64,000 nucleotides of DNA from Ailurus styani. Its lineage: Eukaryota > Chordata > Mammalia > Carnivora > Ailuridae. This document shows positions 38,171 through 50,545 of the stretch, piece after piece (positions within the stretch are counted from its first letter, which is position 1; each line of letters opens with the position of its first letter). The stretch spans positions 1,367,230 through 1,431,229 of the forward strand of contig LNAC01000378.1 in the NCBI GenBank assembly GCA_002007465.1, read 5' to 3'. Under the pieces are notes generated by a model that made no database searches, was not told where the DNA came from, and was given only the letters and a program-made list of their open reading frames with translations. The position numbers and the translations under genes were made by a program.

Positions 38171-38582
38171 CCCTTCACCCAGCCTCAGGAACCAACTCAT
38201 CTTTCAACGATCTACTTAAAAGCCACCTCCTCTGTGAAGCCTACCTCATCCTCCTCGACTGAGATTTAGTGACCACTGCACCCCGTCTGCCGTCAGCAGC
38301 TTTAATTGTATCCTTCAGGGCAGAGAAATCATATGATACGGCCGTTATTGTGAACATGTCTGTGTCTCTTACTAATGTGTAAGCTCCATGAGGGCGCTTT
38401 TGGGTCTCCCTCAGACCCCATTCCTTGAGGACATGGACTTTTTAAACTTGTCCCCAGATTTCGTGGGGACAAAAACTCTGGGGACAAAAAGTCCCCAGGC
38501 TTTGTGTCTCCAGAGCCTGGCAAAGGATCTGGCACAAAGTGAGGCTCTCACTGAGTGTTTATCAAATGAATGAATGAATGGC
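38171..38582 (+). repeat. L2 3' end
   Basis: CACCTCCTCTGTGAAGCCTAC, GTGTAAGCTCCATGAGGGC and the tail TCAAATGAATGAATGAATG are L2; a tandem GGGGACAAAA duplicate (38465-38492) is a local expansion. Confidence 0.8.
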
Positions 38583-38875
38583 TTTGAATGATGAGCTGTG
38601 AACGAATGATGGAGACAAACCATGGCATGTAAAATATGAAAACAGCAGACCAATACCCCACCCCCTCGACAAAAACCTGTTTTATTTGCACACATCTTGT
38701 TTCCAAAAAGAATTAGACATAGCCTGAAAGTCACATATATTTAGACGAGGGCAAATATACAATTAGGACGTTGCTGAAGAAGACAGCAAGTGAGTGATTT
38801 TGTTGTAACCACTAATCTCCTGGTTTAACAGTAAGAAATAAAAGCCATCTTCAAAATCCTATTTTCTGCTTTTTC

Positions 38876-39082
38876 TTTTTTTTTCTTTTTTTTAAAAAGA
38901 TTTTATTTATTTATTTGACACAGAGAGAGAGATTACAAGTAGGCAGAGAGGCAGGCAGAGAGAGAGGAAGAAGCAGGCTCTCTGCTGAGCAGAGAGCCCG
39001 ATGCGGGCCTCGACCCCAGGACCCTGAGATCATGACCTGAGCCGAAGGCAGAGGCTTTAACCCACTGAGCCACCCAGGTGCC
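38876..39082 (-). mobile_element. CAN-SINE, young subtype
   Basis: Reverse full-length copy; CTGCTTTTTC duplicated at 38866-38875 and 39083-39092. Confidence 0.95.
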
Positions 39083-40620
39083 CTGCTTTTTCACTCTTGG
39101 CAGAAGCACACGGGTCTCAGGTCAGATACATGGGATATGAACACACATTGCCCTTTCCATTAAATTTTGGTTATTCCTTTCTCAGAGCTAACCAGCAGTG
39201 TACGTAGGTGAGAAAACAAATGGCAAGTAGAGATGAAGAAGAGAAGTGTCAAAAAGAAATAAAGACTGAAGGAAGAAGATGAAGTAACCTTTGCCCACTG
39301 GGATATGTTGTTGAGTGAGTCACTTGGGTTTAAACCTAACTTCCAAACCAACTTCACTTAAACCAACTTCTAAAGAGGATTCAAAGGAGGTTACTGAGTG
39401 TGTGTGTGTGTGAGAGAGAGACAGACAGACAGACAGAGACAGAGAACATATACCCAGATCAGTGAAAGATAAGAAGGAAAAATCAGCCACTCCATCAGGA
39501 AAGGAGGACAGGGACTGAAGGTAGGGAAGTCATGGCCACTGGAAGCTGAAGTCGCTCTGGATTTTCTGGCCATCGAGACAGTAATTCATGGTGGGCTGTA
39601 AATCTCTCCCTGTCTAAGGAAAACGTGGCACTGAGAGTCATCAACTCTGGTCTGTCTATCTCAGAGACACCTTGGCCGGCACCCTCTGTGAGCTCTGACG
39701 CACACTGGTGGGGTTGACCTGCGCTAGGTAAGAAACATCGCCACGAAGAACTGTATTTTTAAAGCAAAGATTAATATTTAAAATACAAGTGTTTCGATTA
39801 TTTACCTTGGCTTCCTTTTTTTAAACCAAACTCCTGAAAATTAGAGATGATTTATTTCACTTCTCAATTTAGAAAACCTTTGCAGAATACAGGGAAGTAA
39901 TAACTGAGATTTTCTATTTCTTAATTAACTTTCCCCATTGCCAACAGTTTAAAACTAATCCCCTCCTCCCCAGAAAGACAAGTTACAGCTAATGCTCAAA
40001 CACTCATCTCCCCCTCCTAATTGCTGTGTAGGAGTACTTCTGTGATTCTGGAAGGAAACTTCAGTGAATAAATGAACGACTCTCTCATTTGCTATTTGGA
40101 AGTTATAAAAATTACAAGACATCATTCCATTATATTCTCTCATTTCCTTGTCATTGGAAAAGGTTCCAACCTTTCATCATATTAAAAAGCAATTATCAAA
40201 ATGTTTTATTCCATAATAAGTTTGACTACTAGGAGAGAAAGTATTCCAAAATCAAAACAAGAGGGTTCTTTTTAGCATATAAACAGGTGAGTCAACCCTC
40301 TGAATTTGAAAAAAAAAATTCTTTGGAACTTGGTGTCTTTTCCTTGGTCCTTTCCCTTGGTCCTTTTCCTTTGGTGTTTCTCTACCACCTGTTCCCCGTG
40401 AGGCCACTGTGCCGATGGAGCTGAGTTAGGGTTCCTTCCCAAGTTGGTGCGAAGTGCTGTTCACCACGGTAAGCCGCGCTTTGTTAGAAAGAACGTGGAG
40501 AGGACCCGCATGCGCAGCTGGTCGACCAGTTGTAGGCTCTGAAGCCACCGGACAGAGCACCATGCTTCTGAGCCAGGGAGAATTACAGAGGGATTTGAAG
40601 ACACGCCACCTAACCCCTTC
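39083..40620. other. Unique intergenic sequence
   Basis: Short GT/GA and GACA tandems at 39396-39445; a repeated TTCCTTGGTCC motif at 40338-40368. No gene. Confidence 0.35.
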
Positions 40621-40830
40621 GTAATAATCCTTAACATTTGTACAGAACCTTACAATTTACAAAGGGCTTTCCCCTAGGTTATCACTTTTGATCCTCACAA
40701 TAACCCGGGGAAGCCAATACAGCAGGTCTTGCCAATTCTCATTTGATAAGTGAGGAACCAAGGCTCAGAGGGTTGATACGCCCTGCCTGAAGTCATGAAG
40801 TGAGTAAAAAAGGAGCCCCCGTGCTGTGAT
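40621..40830 (-). repeat. MIR
   Basis: TTTACAAAGGGCTTTCCCC, ATCCTCACAATAACCCGGGG and AGGAACCAAGGCTCAGAGG are reverse MIR. Confidence 0.8.
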
Positions 40831-42640
40831 GAACTGTACTCCGCTGCTTCTTTCATACCAACAAATGCGGGGCTCGCACGATAGTGCCCAAGCAAAATTC
40901 AGTTGTACACAGAATCATTACCATGAGTAATGGGTCAGAAAGGAGCGAAGGGTAAAGGGCGCAGTGGGCTGGGTTACCACCCATGGCCAAGGCAGCCAGA
41001 CCATATGGCAGTTTTGTATGAATCAGGGAAAAAGTGCCTGCTTCTGATGGGAGTGGTCCTCGGGGGTGCGCGGAGTTTCCTGGGCCTTTGTGGGTCTCAG
41101 AAACAAAGGGGGGGGAGGTGACTCTTCCTTCCAGCACCTGTGGCCAATACCCGGGTGCAAGGGTTGGTGGGCAGGGTTCAAGCCTCACCACCCTCCTCGG
41201 CGGGCTCCCTTGATACTTGGCATCTCTACCCAACTGGACACCGGGGTCCTGACTCCAGTGACTAGAAGGCCTGCAGATAGATAGGGAGGGAGAGCTGGAG
41301 TCGTCACTACTCAAAGTGCGGTCCTTGACCTCACGGCCCGGGGTTCAGCTGGGAGCTTGTTAGAGAGGCAGACTCTCAAGTACCCCTTCCAGACCTTTCC
41401 GGACCGCCAGCCTGAGCTCCAATACGACCCATGGCCCTCGGCTTGCAGCTCAGTTTAGCACAGTCCCTGTTCTCGAGAAGGTTGCTGTCACAAGACGACA
41501 CAAAGCCCTGGGTTGGGGGAGGGACAGAGGGGCAGAAGACACCGGTGCCTGTGAGGAGCTGCTCCCACAGAGAGGGGTGTCTCTCCAGGCAAAGGTGTCC
41601 CAACTCCCCACTGAACTGTAGACCTTTGGTGGGCACCTGATTTCCAGATATTTCCTTCCCCATCCCCAATGTCCCGGGGGGCGGGGAGGAGCAGGCGTCA
41701 ATCCACAGCTGTTCCTCAGTTAGCAGTTATTAACCTGTTACTCAGTGAATGCTTGCTAAGGGACAGTCCCCTGCATAAGCGAGTGACCGGCTGGGTGGGG
41801 GGGAGCCCTTACGAATGCCCAGGAATGAGGTAATTAAGATCTACCCCAGGTTGATGGCTGGAGAAATGAGGGAAAGATCTAAGATACTGTACTCTGCTAA
41901 GATCTCTCTTGAAAGAAAAATGTAACAACGAGACAAAGACATTTTTAAAATACACCTTTGTTAAATCTGAATGCTCCTTAACGATGAGCCCAGCTAACCG
42001 CAATCAGATCCATTCTCTCCAAATGGGTTGAGTGGAGGGCGCTGGGAAAGGCTGCTGTCGGGAATTAGACCTGCTTTTTCCAGCTCGCCGTGGGGTTCCA
42101 GTTCTGCTTTGGGGGAGAGAATGGGCATTTTCTTTCTACACACCTCCATTGCACAGAACAAGGTGGGAGTCCCTTGAATGAAGTCCGGCCATTAGTCTTC
42201 CTTTTATAACATGCATAATACTTCTGGGGAGGGACAGAGGGAGGCCTGTCCCAGACCAATGAGCCGATGAGTTGATGAGCCCATGAGTCGATGAGCCGGG
42301 GACTCAAAGGGGCTCCTCCAGGTCCCTGTTAGCACAACAAAGCACATTGCACCCACCAGCCCGTAGAGCCTCCTTGCACTGAATATTCAGCTATGTAGCA
42401 TAATTGGCTTGGAGCCTGCATATACTGTAGGTCGAACACAGATGGCGTTTTCTACTACAATATAAGAAATACATTTCAGAAATGTAAGTAAGTTAGACTC
42501 GGCTTCTTAGTGTAAGAGATGATCAGACATTGGGGGAAGGCTATGTAGTTCAGTGAGGTTGCAGTCAGCAGAGTTGGGGGGTGGGGTGGTAGGGGCCGGA
42601 GGAACTTTGCTTAAAAGATGTGAAGACCCTGAAGGCAGCC
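40831..42640. other. Intergenic sequence with MER5-like patch
   Basis: 41306-41420 resembles a MER5-type element (CTCAAAGTGCGGTCCTTGACC). At 42258-42298 the word GATGAG recurs in imperfect 8-base steps. No gene. Confidence 0.4.
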
Positions 42641-43310
42641 CATGGTACCTGTGGAAGAAGGGGGAGTAGCCATTCCAGAGTCATTTAGGAATGGTGGAAC
42701 ACTTTAGATGCGGGTGGCCAGATGTTGGAGCGAATGGAGACGGACTCCCAGGTTGCCAGTTAGGGCACTGGCACAGACGGGGTCAGACGGGGATGAAACC
42801 GAGTTTGGATGTGAACACGTGGAGTTTGAAGCATCTATGAGTCATTTAGGGGCAGGTGTCCAGTAGAAGTTGGAAAGATGGGGCTGGAGTTCAGTAGAGA
42901 GCTTTGGGCTGCAGATACAGACATGAAAGTTACATGGGCTGCAGATACAGACATGAAAGTTACAAGCCTTTTCCTGATAAGGAAAGCCGAGAAAGTGAAG
43001 TCTGTCTCTCAGGGAGAACACACAAGGCAAGAGAACAAGACTGAACAGAGGACTCTGAAAGAAGCCGAGAGCCAGGACCGAAGACTTAGTTGTCAAGGAA
43101 GCTGAGGGAGGACCATGTGTCAGCACGGAGGGGTGGTCCCAGGTTTGGAGATTGGAGACAATAGAGGCTGGTGGGTCCCCGGCGATCTTTGCCAGAGCAG
43201 TTTCGGTGGTGAGGGGACCGCGGAGGTGGGTTGCAGGGGAAGGAAGGGTGGTGGGGACTGCGAGGGGTTGGGACGGGTGGCATGAGGAGTAGCCAGGGCC
43301 CCGGGGAAGG
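42641..43310 (+). repeat. Old interspersed repeat, family not named
   Basis: GTGTCCAGTAGAAGTTGG, AGTTCAGTAGAGAGCTTTGG and GGCTGCAGATACAGACATG follow a common mammalian repeat text I cannot name. It contains a perfect 30-bp tandem duplication. Confidence 0.4.
42906..42965 (+). repeat. 30-bp tandem duplication
   Basis: The unit beginning TGGGCTGCAGATACAGACAT and ending GAAAGTTACA occurs twice without mismatch. Confidence 0.95.
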
Positions 43311-44261
43311 AAGCTTAATGTGCCAGAGTTTTGGGCACTGTGAGCAGAGAGGGACAGACCTGCATCACGAACCTGTAGGTCACTGAGGGGGTGATGGGAG
43401 GGTGTGTGTTAGAAAGGAAGAACTCCTTCTCTTTGAAACAGGAAGGAATTAATAAATAAACACACACAATAGAATGTGGTGTGTTGGAACACATCCTCAT
43501 CATCAATAGAAATATGAGTGCCTGGAAAATTAACAGAGGAAAGATGCAGTCATTCTTGGCTGTGTAAAAGAATAACTAATTTGAATCACTCATGCCAACT
43601 GCTCACTAGTTATGCCTAATTAACATATGACACCCTAACTGTTCTGTGTAACTGAGACGTACTGGTCAAGTTCACTTCTTTTAAGTTGTACTTTTTTCGC
43701 AACTAAACTCTCTTCAGGACTGCTCCAGCTTCATAATGCTTATGTAATATTGTTTGTTCATCATCTTAAAAAAAAAAAAAACAGGGAGGTTAGAGGGAGC
43801 ATCAGCTTGGACAGGAAAAAAAAGTCCCAGATGTCAGTTTCCTTCTATGGTGCTTAACTTGGCAATTAAGGGAGGAGAGAGGGAAAAAAATATTCTATGT
43901 GCAGAAAAAAAAAGAGGCAACTTTACAGCCTCAAGAGACATGCTCTCTAGTGGAGATGCTTGTCCCATTTTGAGAAAAGATTGTGTTTTCCAAAGAAGCT
44001 TTTTTCTTAGGGCTCTGGTAGTTACATATAATTACAATATCTTAGGGAACACAAATGTGATGAAAATGCAGCAGATGTGTTCTTTGGAGGTCATCTTGTG
44101 AGAGGTGTTTTGATGTGCACTACAGCAAAACTTATTTCTGAGATTTTTGTTTGTTTGTTTCCCTCACGCAATGACTCATCTAAGACATTGTTCTAAGACA
44201 TTAAAGTCTGTATTATGGAAAAAGGTGTGAGAACATGCTTTTGATTCCAGCATAAACAACA
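43311..44261. other. Unique intergenic sequence
   Basis: Several A runs (43767-43780, 43818-43824). No gene. Confidence 0.35.
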
Positions 44262-44420
44262 TAAAGATAATGGCTGTCGTTTATTGAGGACCTACTGTGT
44301 GACAGACATATTACATGTACGCAAAATCATCTTGTTGAGTCTCATCAATTTTTCAATAACACTGAGAAATAGGCAAGATGATTAATCCTTTTTGACAGAT
44401 GGGCAAGCTAGGGATACCTC
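44262..44420 (-). repeat. MIR
   Basis: CGTTTATTGAGGACCTACTG and GTGACAGACATATTACATGT match MIR/L2-type termini in reverse. Confidence 0.7.
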
Positions 44421-44479
44421 CCATTTCTTTGTTCCCATTCACAGCACATTTCATTAAAGAGTTGTCTCTATTCTCTGTC

Positions 44480-45605
44480 TCCAGTTTTTTTCTCAGAGTT
44501 CCTCCAGTTAGGTTCTTGTCTCCACTATTCCATAAAAACCTGCTCTAGTTAAGTCACCGAGAGCCCTCCCATTCCCGGCCCAGGGGTCAGTTCTCAGTCA
44601 TGGTCTTTCCTGATCTATCAGCAGCGTTGAAGATGGTGGATCACTCCCTCCTTGTCGCACTCGCTTCCCTTGCTGTCTCAGTTTTCTTTCAACTTCTTAG
44701 ATACTCCTTAGTCTCCTTGGCTGGCCGGGACTCCTCTGACTTCTCCATGCTGTGGGGCCTCAGGACCCAGTCCTTGGGGCTCTTCTCATATTCCCCACTC
44801 GCTCTTCTGGTGGTCTCATCTAGTCTCAAAGTCATCTCTACACCAATGACTTCCAAATTTATACCTCTAGCCCAGACTTCCCCCATGACCTTGTGTATCC
44901 AACTTCCTACTCAACATCATCTTTTCTAGGATTTCCAATAAACATCTCACTGTGTCAAAACACTGCTCCTGATCTTTCTCCATGATGAAAAATTAAGACA
45001 AAGGAAAAACCTGCTCCAAACTGTACCCTTTATCAGACGTAGGCAGTATCTCTGTTCTTCTCTTCGTTCAGGTCAAAAACCTTGGGGGTCACTCTTGATA
45101 TCTTTTTTTTTTCTTAATCATCATACCTCAATCTGTCATGAAATCATGTTGGATCCACTTGTAAAATACATCCAGAATTCAACTATTTCTCACTGCTACC
45201 TCTCACCACCACCTCCCCACCCGCTGCTACCTCCCCATTCCTTAATCTTGCCAAGAATACCTCTGCCTACCATGGGTAGCCATGTGGCTAATTCCCTTTT
45301 CTCTTTGCTCAGGTGTCACCTTCTCAATAAAACCTACCCTGATGACCCCATTTAATACTGCCACCTGTACCCTTTCCCCAGCAAACCAATGTCCAAGTAG
45401 CTTTCTCAGCTTTTTCTTTAGCCCATGACACCACCTCCTACCACATCACGTAATTTACTTATTATGTTAATTATTTGTGGCCTGTTTCCCCCTATTAGAA
45501 TGTTAGCTCCACGAGGGCAGGGGTTTTCATCTGTTTGGCTTGCTACCCTACCCCCAAGCTTCTAGAACAGCACCTTGCATATAGCAGACCCATTTGTGTT
45601 TGTTG
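44480..45605 (+). repeat. L2, long 3' portion
   Basis: Clear L2 order: GGTGGATCACTCCCTCCTTG, CCAATGACTTCCAAATTTAT, AAAACCTTGGGGGTCACTC, GGTGTCACCTTCTCAATAAA and TGTTAGCTCCACGAGGGCAG. Open stretches inside (44600-44929) are relics of L2 ORF2. Confidence 0.9.
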
Positions 45606-46427
45606 GCTCAAATTAAAAGCTTAAATATCTTGCCAAAGGTTGGTTACCCGGTGATGGGTCTCGCATCTAAACTCTCAACGACTCCATTCTGCTATATCCC
45701 ATCGTAGCCTGGAGTAGTGGTTCTCAGCAGGTGTGCCCCCAAACCCTTCTTGAGGGCCAAGGAAGCATGATAGTTTTGTGACAGCTGAGCGTATAACATG
45801 TTATGATGATGACTGTCTTAAAGAACATTGAGTTGAGTAGGTCATGCAATGTAGAACCGACTAGAATTCATTCTGTGTAAGGGGGAGAAGGCATAGGGCA
45901 ACATCAAATAACAAGGAAGAAATGTAGAAAAGTAGCACCCGAGTCTCCAGGAAGCTTTCATGCTCACTTGTGTCCTGGGTATACCAGTGGGGGTGGTCTG
46001 GGAGGGAACTGATCTACTCAAACTATGACTCAAGGTTGAGATGTGTTGAGAAGCACACAGATAAACATTTTGCCTCTTCGGGCCCCATGAGGCATCGCTA
46101 CAATGCAGAAGGGACAGCGTGGTTAGTATCACAGAGTTGCTTAGTACACTTTTGAAACCCCGTGAAGCATGCTGCCACAAATTCTAGCGTTCAGTAGTAT
46201 CCCATAAATTAAAAAAAAATAGTTCAGAACTCTTGCAATCAGCTAGGCTTCACTGGCCTTGCGTTGGCAGGTCATGACAGTACGCTCTTTTCTTGCTTTT
46301 AATTTTAAATTAAAAAAAAATATGAAGGAAGAAGAAACCACGGGATGGAGTCGAATTCATTTAAGAAGCAAACAACAACAAAACATGGCAGAATTTTCCC
46401 GAGTGGGTACGCATGGTCAGGAGAAGG
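45606..46427. other. Intergenic sequence
   Basis: 45715-45850 resembles a MER20-like hAT fragment (TAGTGGTTCTCAGCAGGTGTG). Rest unique; no gene. Confidence 0.35.
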
Positions 46428-46540
46428 GAGTCCTGGGCCCAGGAGGCCTGGGTCTAGTCTAAGCTTTGCAGCTGAGGGCGTGACTTTGGCCTGGTCATTT
46501 CTCTTCGGAGGGACTCAGTCTCCTCATTCATAAAATGAGT
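46428..46540 (+). repeat. MIR
   Basis: GACTCAGTCTCCTCATTCAT and AAAATGAG follow the MIR core. Confidence 0.65.
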
Positions 46541-46727
46541 GGTGAGTGGAGGGGCAGCCTTAGACGACCTGGGCGCTCTCCTCCAGCTGGTCCTCCTGGG
46601 TGAGCCCATTACTCTGGGTTGGAGATAAAGCTGTGACTGGAAACAAAGTCTTCAGGAGGCTAGGAAGTGTTCCCGTTTGCTTCTTTATCTCTGCGTTGAG
46701 GTAGTGCCTCATGTGCAGAGGGCTGAA

Positions 46728-47008
46728 CTCATCAAACCCAGCCCCATTCACATTCTCCCCTCTCCCTCATTGACAACCTTTCTCTTCCATTTAATTACTC
46801 TTATTTTTGCTTGTATGGGTTCTTACAAAGTGTGTAGTCTCATTTTCGGTAAATGTCTTTTTAAATTTCCATAAATGATATGGCTATAGGGCACCTGGGT
46901 GGCTCAGCTGGTTAGGCGACTGCCTTCGGCTCAGGTCATGATCCCGGAGCCCCAGGATCGAGTCCCGCATCGGGCTCCCAGCTCCATGGTGGAGTCTGCT
47001 TCTCTCTC
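46728..47008 (+). repeat. 281-bp direct repeat, source copy
   Basis: Identical to 52306-52586 except 46916 (G) versus 52494 (A). Here the SINE inside is whole, so this copy is the likely template. Confidence 0.97.
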
Positions 47009-47073
47009 TGACTTTCTCTCCTCTCATGCTCTCTCTTTCTAAAATAAATAAATAAAATCTAAAAAAAAAAAAA
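46889..47073 (+). mobile_element. CAN-SINE, full length
   Basis: GGGCACCTGGGTGGCTCAGC head through A13 tail; target duplication GATATGGCTATA at 46877-46888 and 47074-47085. Confidence 0.95.
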
Positions 47074-47085
47074 GATATGGCTATA

Positions 47086-47295
47086 CATATTATTCTGTTT
47101 CTTGCTATTTTTTTTTACATCCAGCATGATATTTGAAAAGCCTCCGCATGTTGCTCCATGTACATGGAATCTCCTGGTTCTAATTGCTGAAAACGACTCC
47201 ACAGTGTGCCTCCAACCACGTTTTGCCTCTCCACTCTCTTGGTGATGAATGCCAGATTGCTTCCAACTTCCTGTCACCGTAAATAATGCTGCAGT
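47086..47295 (-). mobile_element. L1 3'-region fragment
   Basis: Reverse L1: AAACGACTCCACAGTGTG and TTCCTGTCACCGTAAATAATG. Confidence 0.6.
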
Positions 47296-47640
47296 AAGAA
47301 GCTTTCCAATTTAAAACAGAATTGGAAGTGCAGGCATGAATAGGAAAGGGGCCACTTCGGAGCTGTGACTAGAATGGCAAAGTGCTACTGGTAGGGTCTC
47401 CTTGGCTCCGACACCCTGGAGAGCCTCCGGTGACATAATGACATCCAAACGCTTCAGCAAGGGCAGTAAACAGGATTGGGGCTCCTGTGGGGCAGAGTAG
47501 CTGTGGGAGTAGGTTTTCTTCATTCAGTCGACTAGGGGTTGGAATCCATCCATCCAGTTGGTCAGAGATTTTGCTGTCACGTGGACCCTCCACCTACCTT
47601 TCCTCCCAGGAGATGGCCTCCCATAATCCCCCCAAAGGAC
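47296..47640. other. Unique sequence
   Basis: Nothing recognised. Confidence 0.3.
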
Positions 47641-48027
47641 ACAGACCATGGTCCTTCACGGCAACTGGGGCTCTAAGGAGGCCTCCCAATTCTTGTTTCC
47701 CTCCTCAGTGCTTCCTCCTGTTCTCCATCTTATCACTTCTCCCCATATTCTCAGCAGGTTCTATCACCTCCTACTTCCTGGAGAAAATTGTAGCTCTCAG
47801 ATGAAGATGAAGTCCTTTTACCGACTCCATCCGTTTGCCTGCATTTATACCCAACCTCTCTTTTCTTCCTGTGGATCCCACCCTCTCCTTCCTTGCCCTA
47901 GTGGCTAAATTACACCCTGTCCCCCTCAATGTTTGAGTCTCTACACTTCTACTAGCTACTTCCCACAGCCATGTCAAGGCGTTAAAGTCTTTCTGATTTT
48001 AAGACTACCTTTAAAAAATCTCTCTCA

Positions 48028-48134
48028 GGGCTCAGGAGAGCTTCCAACTCCTGATCTTGGGGTTGTGAGCTCGAGCCCCACATTGGGTGTAGAGATTACT
48101 TAAAAATAAAATCTTTAAAAAATTATGTAAAAAA
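48028..48134 (+). mobile_element. CAN-SINE, short variant
   Basis: CCTGATCTTGGGGTTGTGAG to TTAAAAATAAAATCTTTAAA; ATCTCTCTCA on both sides. Confidence 0.75.
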
Positions 48135-48470
48135 AGATCTCTCTCAACCTCAGACCCTTCCAGTGACCATCACCTCCACCACTAACTCCTGCAACTTAGC
48201 AACTACTTTATTAAAAGAGCTACATTTGCCCCCAACGCACACAACCTCCTGGATCTTGCCAAAGCTCTCTGGTCACTAACTCCAGAACATGTTTCTCTCT
48301 CTATCATTATGTCCATTCACACCAGCATTTGTCACCACTGAGTACTTTGTCCATCACGAACTTCTCTTTCCTTGGCTTGTGTGACACTTACCTCTCAAGC
48401 CATTCCTTCAAGGCTGATCCTTGATGTTCCTCATTTCTGGGCCCCTTTTCCTCTACATACTACCCCTTTG

Positions 48471-48699
48471 GGTTTTTTTTATTATTTTTTTAAAGAATTT
48501 TTTTAAAGATTTTATTTATTTATTTGACAGAGAGAGAGAGATTACAAGTAGGCAGAGAGGCAGGCAGAGAGACAGGGAGAGGAGGAAGCAGGCTCCCTGC
48601 TGAGCAGAGAGCGCGATGCAGGCCTCGATCCCAGGACGCTGAGATCATGACCTGAGCCGAAAGCAGAGGCTTTAACCCACTGAGCCACCCAGGCGCCCT
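48471..48699 (-). mobile_element. CAN-SINE, young subtype
   Basis: Reverse full-length copy; perfect 17-bp duplication TACATACTACCCCTTTG at 48454-48470 and 48700-48716. Confidence 0.96.
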
Positions 48700-48990
48700 A
48701 CATACTACCCCTTTGTAATCTCATTCATTCCTACAGTGGCTTGGATTGCCATCCATATCCCCGAATCTTGAGCTCCATCCCTAATTTCTCTCCTCTGCCC
48801 AGACCTACACGTCACCTCCCTTCCAGACGTCTGCATCTCAAAACCAGATGTCCAAGACTGAATGTATCATCTTTCTCACCAACAACCCCCCACTTGATCA
48901 CTTCCACTATTATTATCTTAGTGAGCGAAGGGCATCATTGGCCATTTGATTTCCCAAGCCAGGGAAACTCACAGCACTGTATATATTCCG

Positions 48991-49340
48991 GTCATTACAA
49001 AAATTTTAAGTTACAAAAGTCATAGATGCTTGTTATAAAAATGAAAACAATATGTAAGTGTTTAAATTAAAAACTGAACACCCCCACCTGTCACTCTCCC
49101 CAGAGGTAAGCTGCTATTGACAAGAAGGATAGCATCACACACACAGTTTTATTTGTACACATACTTTATTACACTATATGTACTGTTTGGGAACTTGTTT
49201 TTTAGAATAAAAATATATCATGGATATCTTTACAGTTTTAATCATATTGAGATCACGTATTCTTTTTATAGCTGTATATCATCATCTCATATTACGCATT
49301 GGCCATATTTATTTACCTATTATGATATCGCTGGACTTTA
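48991..49340 (-). mobile_element. L1 3'-region fragment
   Basis: TTATAGCTGTATATCATCATC and GGCCATATTTATTTACCTAT fit reverse L1. Confidence 0.6.
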
Positions 49341-49595
49341 GTTTATTCCCTGTTTTCACAACTCCAGGGTTTCAGTAGATAACTTTGTCCATGGACTACA
49401 GTCGATAATATTGTAATATTATTATTATTGTAATAACGTTGCATAATGACAGATGGGGAGTACACTTATTGTGGTGAGCACTGAATAATATGTAGAATTG
49501 TTAAATCACTATGTTGCACGCCTGAAACTCATGTTAAAAAATTAAAAGTTGAACATATAGAAGAAGAAATAAAAACAGAAAGAAAAAAAAAAACC
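49341..49595 (+). mobile_element. L1 3' end
   Basis: TGGTGAGCACTGAATAATATG, AATCACTATGTTGCACGCC and an A-rich tail: carnivore L1 terminus. Confidence 0.8.
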
Positions 49596-49711
49596 ATCGT
49601 CCATAAGTCTTTGTATTCCCGAGCGGGATAGAATGTTGGAAATGGGATTTCTGGGATGAGTATATGTACGTACACAAGTGGACAGGTCCTGCAAACGTGC
49701 CTTCAGAAAAA

Positions 49712-50545
49712 CTGTGTGGCTTTTTTTCTTCTACTTTTCAACTGAGACATGGCATACACACAGTAAACGCATGAAAGGCACTTTCAAGTGTACAACTGGG
49801 TGAACTCTTATAGGTGTATAGATCTGTGTAACCACCACGTAGATCAAGATCTACACCATTTTTGGGGTCCCTGGGTGGCTCAGTCTTTAAGCGTCTACCT
49901 TTGGCTCGGGTCATGATCCCCGGGTCCTGGGATTGAGCCCCGCATCGGGCTCCCTGCTCAGCAGGAAACCTGTTTCTCTCTTTCCCGCTCCCCCTGCTTG
50001 TGTTCCCTCTCTTGCTGTCTCTCTCTCTCGGTCAAATAAATAAATAAAATCTTATATAAAAAAATCCACCCCATTTCTAGCACTCTAGAAGTTCCCTCTT
50101 ACGCTTTCTCCACACATCCCCCTCCCACAGGGATCACCACTATTGTGATTTCTAGAATCGTCAGTTATTTTTACCTTTATAAATAAAATCACGCACTATA
50201 TACCTTCTTGTGTCTGGCTTCTGTGACTCAGCATATCGTTTATATTTACCCACGTAGTTATGCATATCCAGAGTTCATTCTTTTGTTACTGTTATGTAGT
50301 AGTCCATTGTACAAGCCTCCCACAGTTTGTCCATTCACCTGCTGGTGAGCGATTTCAGTTGTTTGCTCTTTCTTGGCTGTGATGAGTAAAGTGGATGCGA
50401 ACCTCTGTGTGCAAGTCTTTTTGCGGACATATATTTGCATTTTTCTAGCAGTGGAATGGCTGGGTCACAGAGGATGTTTAACTTTTTGTCAGAAGCTACA
50501 AAACAGTTTTCCAGAGAGGCTCTGCCTGCTTTTCGCTCCCCAGCC
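49712..50545 (-). mobile_element. Old L1 3' part, split by SINE
   Basis: AACTGAGACATGGCATACAC, TGTAACCACCACGTAGATC, then after the SINE GTTACTGTTATGTAGTAGTCC, AGTTTGTCCATTCACCTGC and AGTGGAATGGCTGGGTCAC, all reverse L1. Confidence 0.8.
49864..50064 (+). mobile_element. CAN-SINE nested in L1
   Basis: GGGGTCCCTGGGTGGCTCAG to AATAAATAAATAAAATCTTA; ATCTACACCATTT / ATCCACCCCATTT flanks, diverged. Confidence 0.9.

Larger units (their letters stand above)
47641..48990 (+). repeat. L2-type sequence, interrupted by SINEs
   Basis: Pyrimidine-rich L2 text (CTCCAGTGACCATCACC-like, CAGATGTCCAAGACTGAATG at 48845, CTTTGTCCATCACGAACTTC). Interrupted at 48028 and 48471. No coding capacity. Confidence 0.55.

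Noticed and set aside
37663..38178. 171-codon open frame on the minus strand
   Set aside because: No domain, no splice context, low-complexity composition; adjoins L2 repeat sequence.
44600..44929. 109-codon open frame
   Set aside because: It is part of an L2 ORF2 relic, not a gene.
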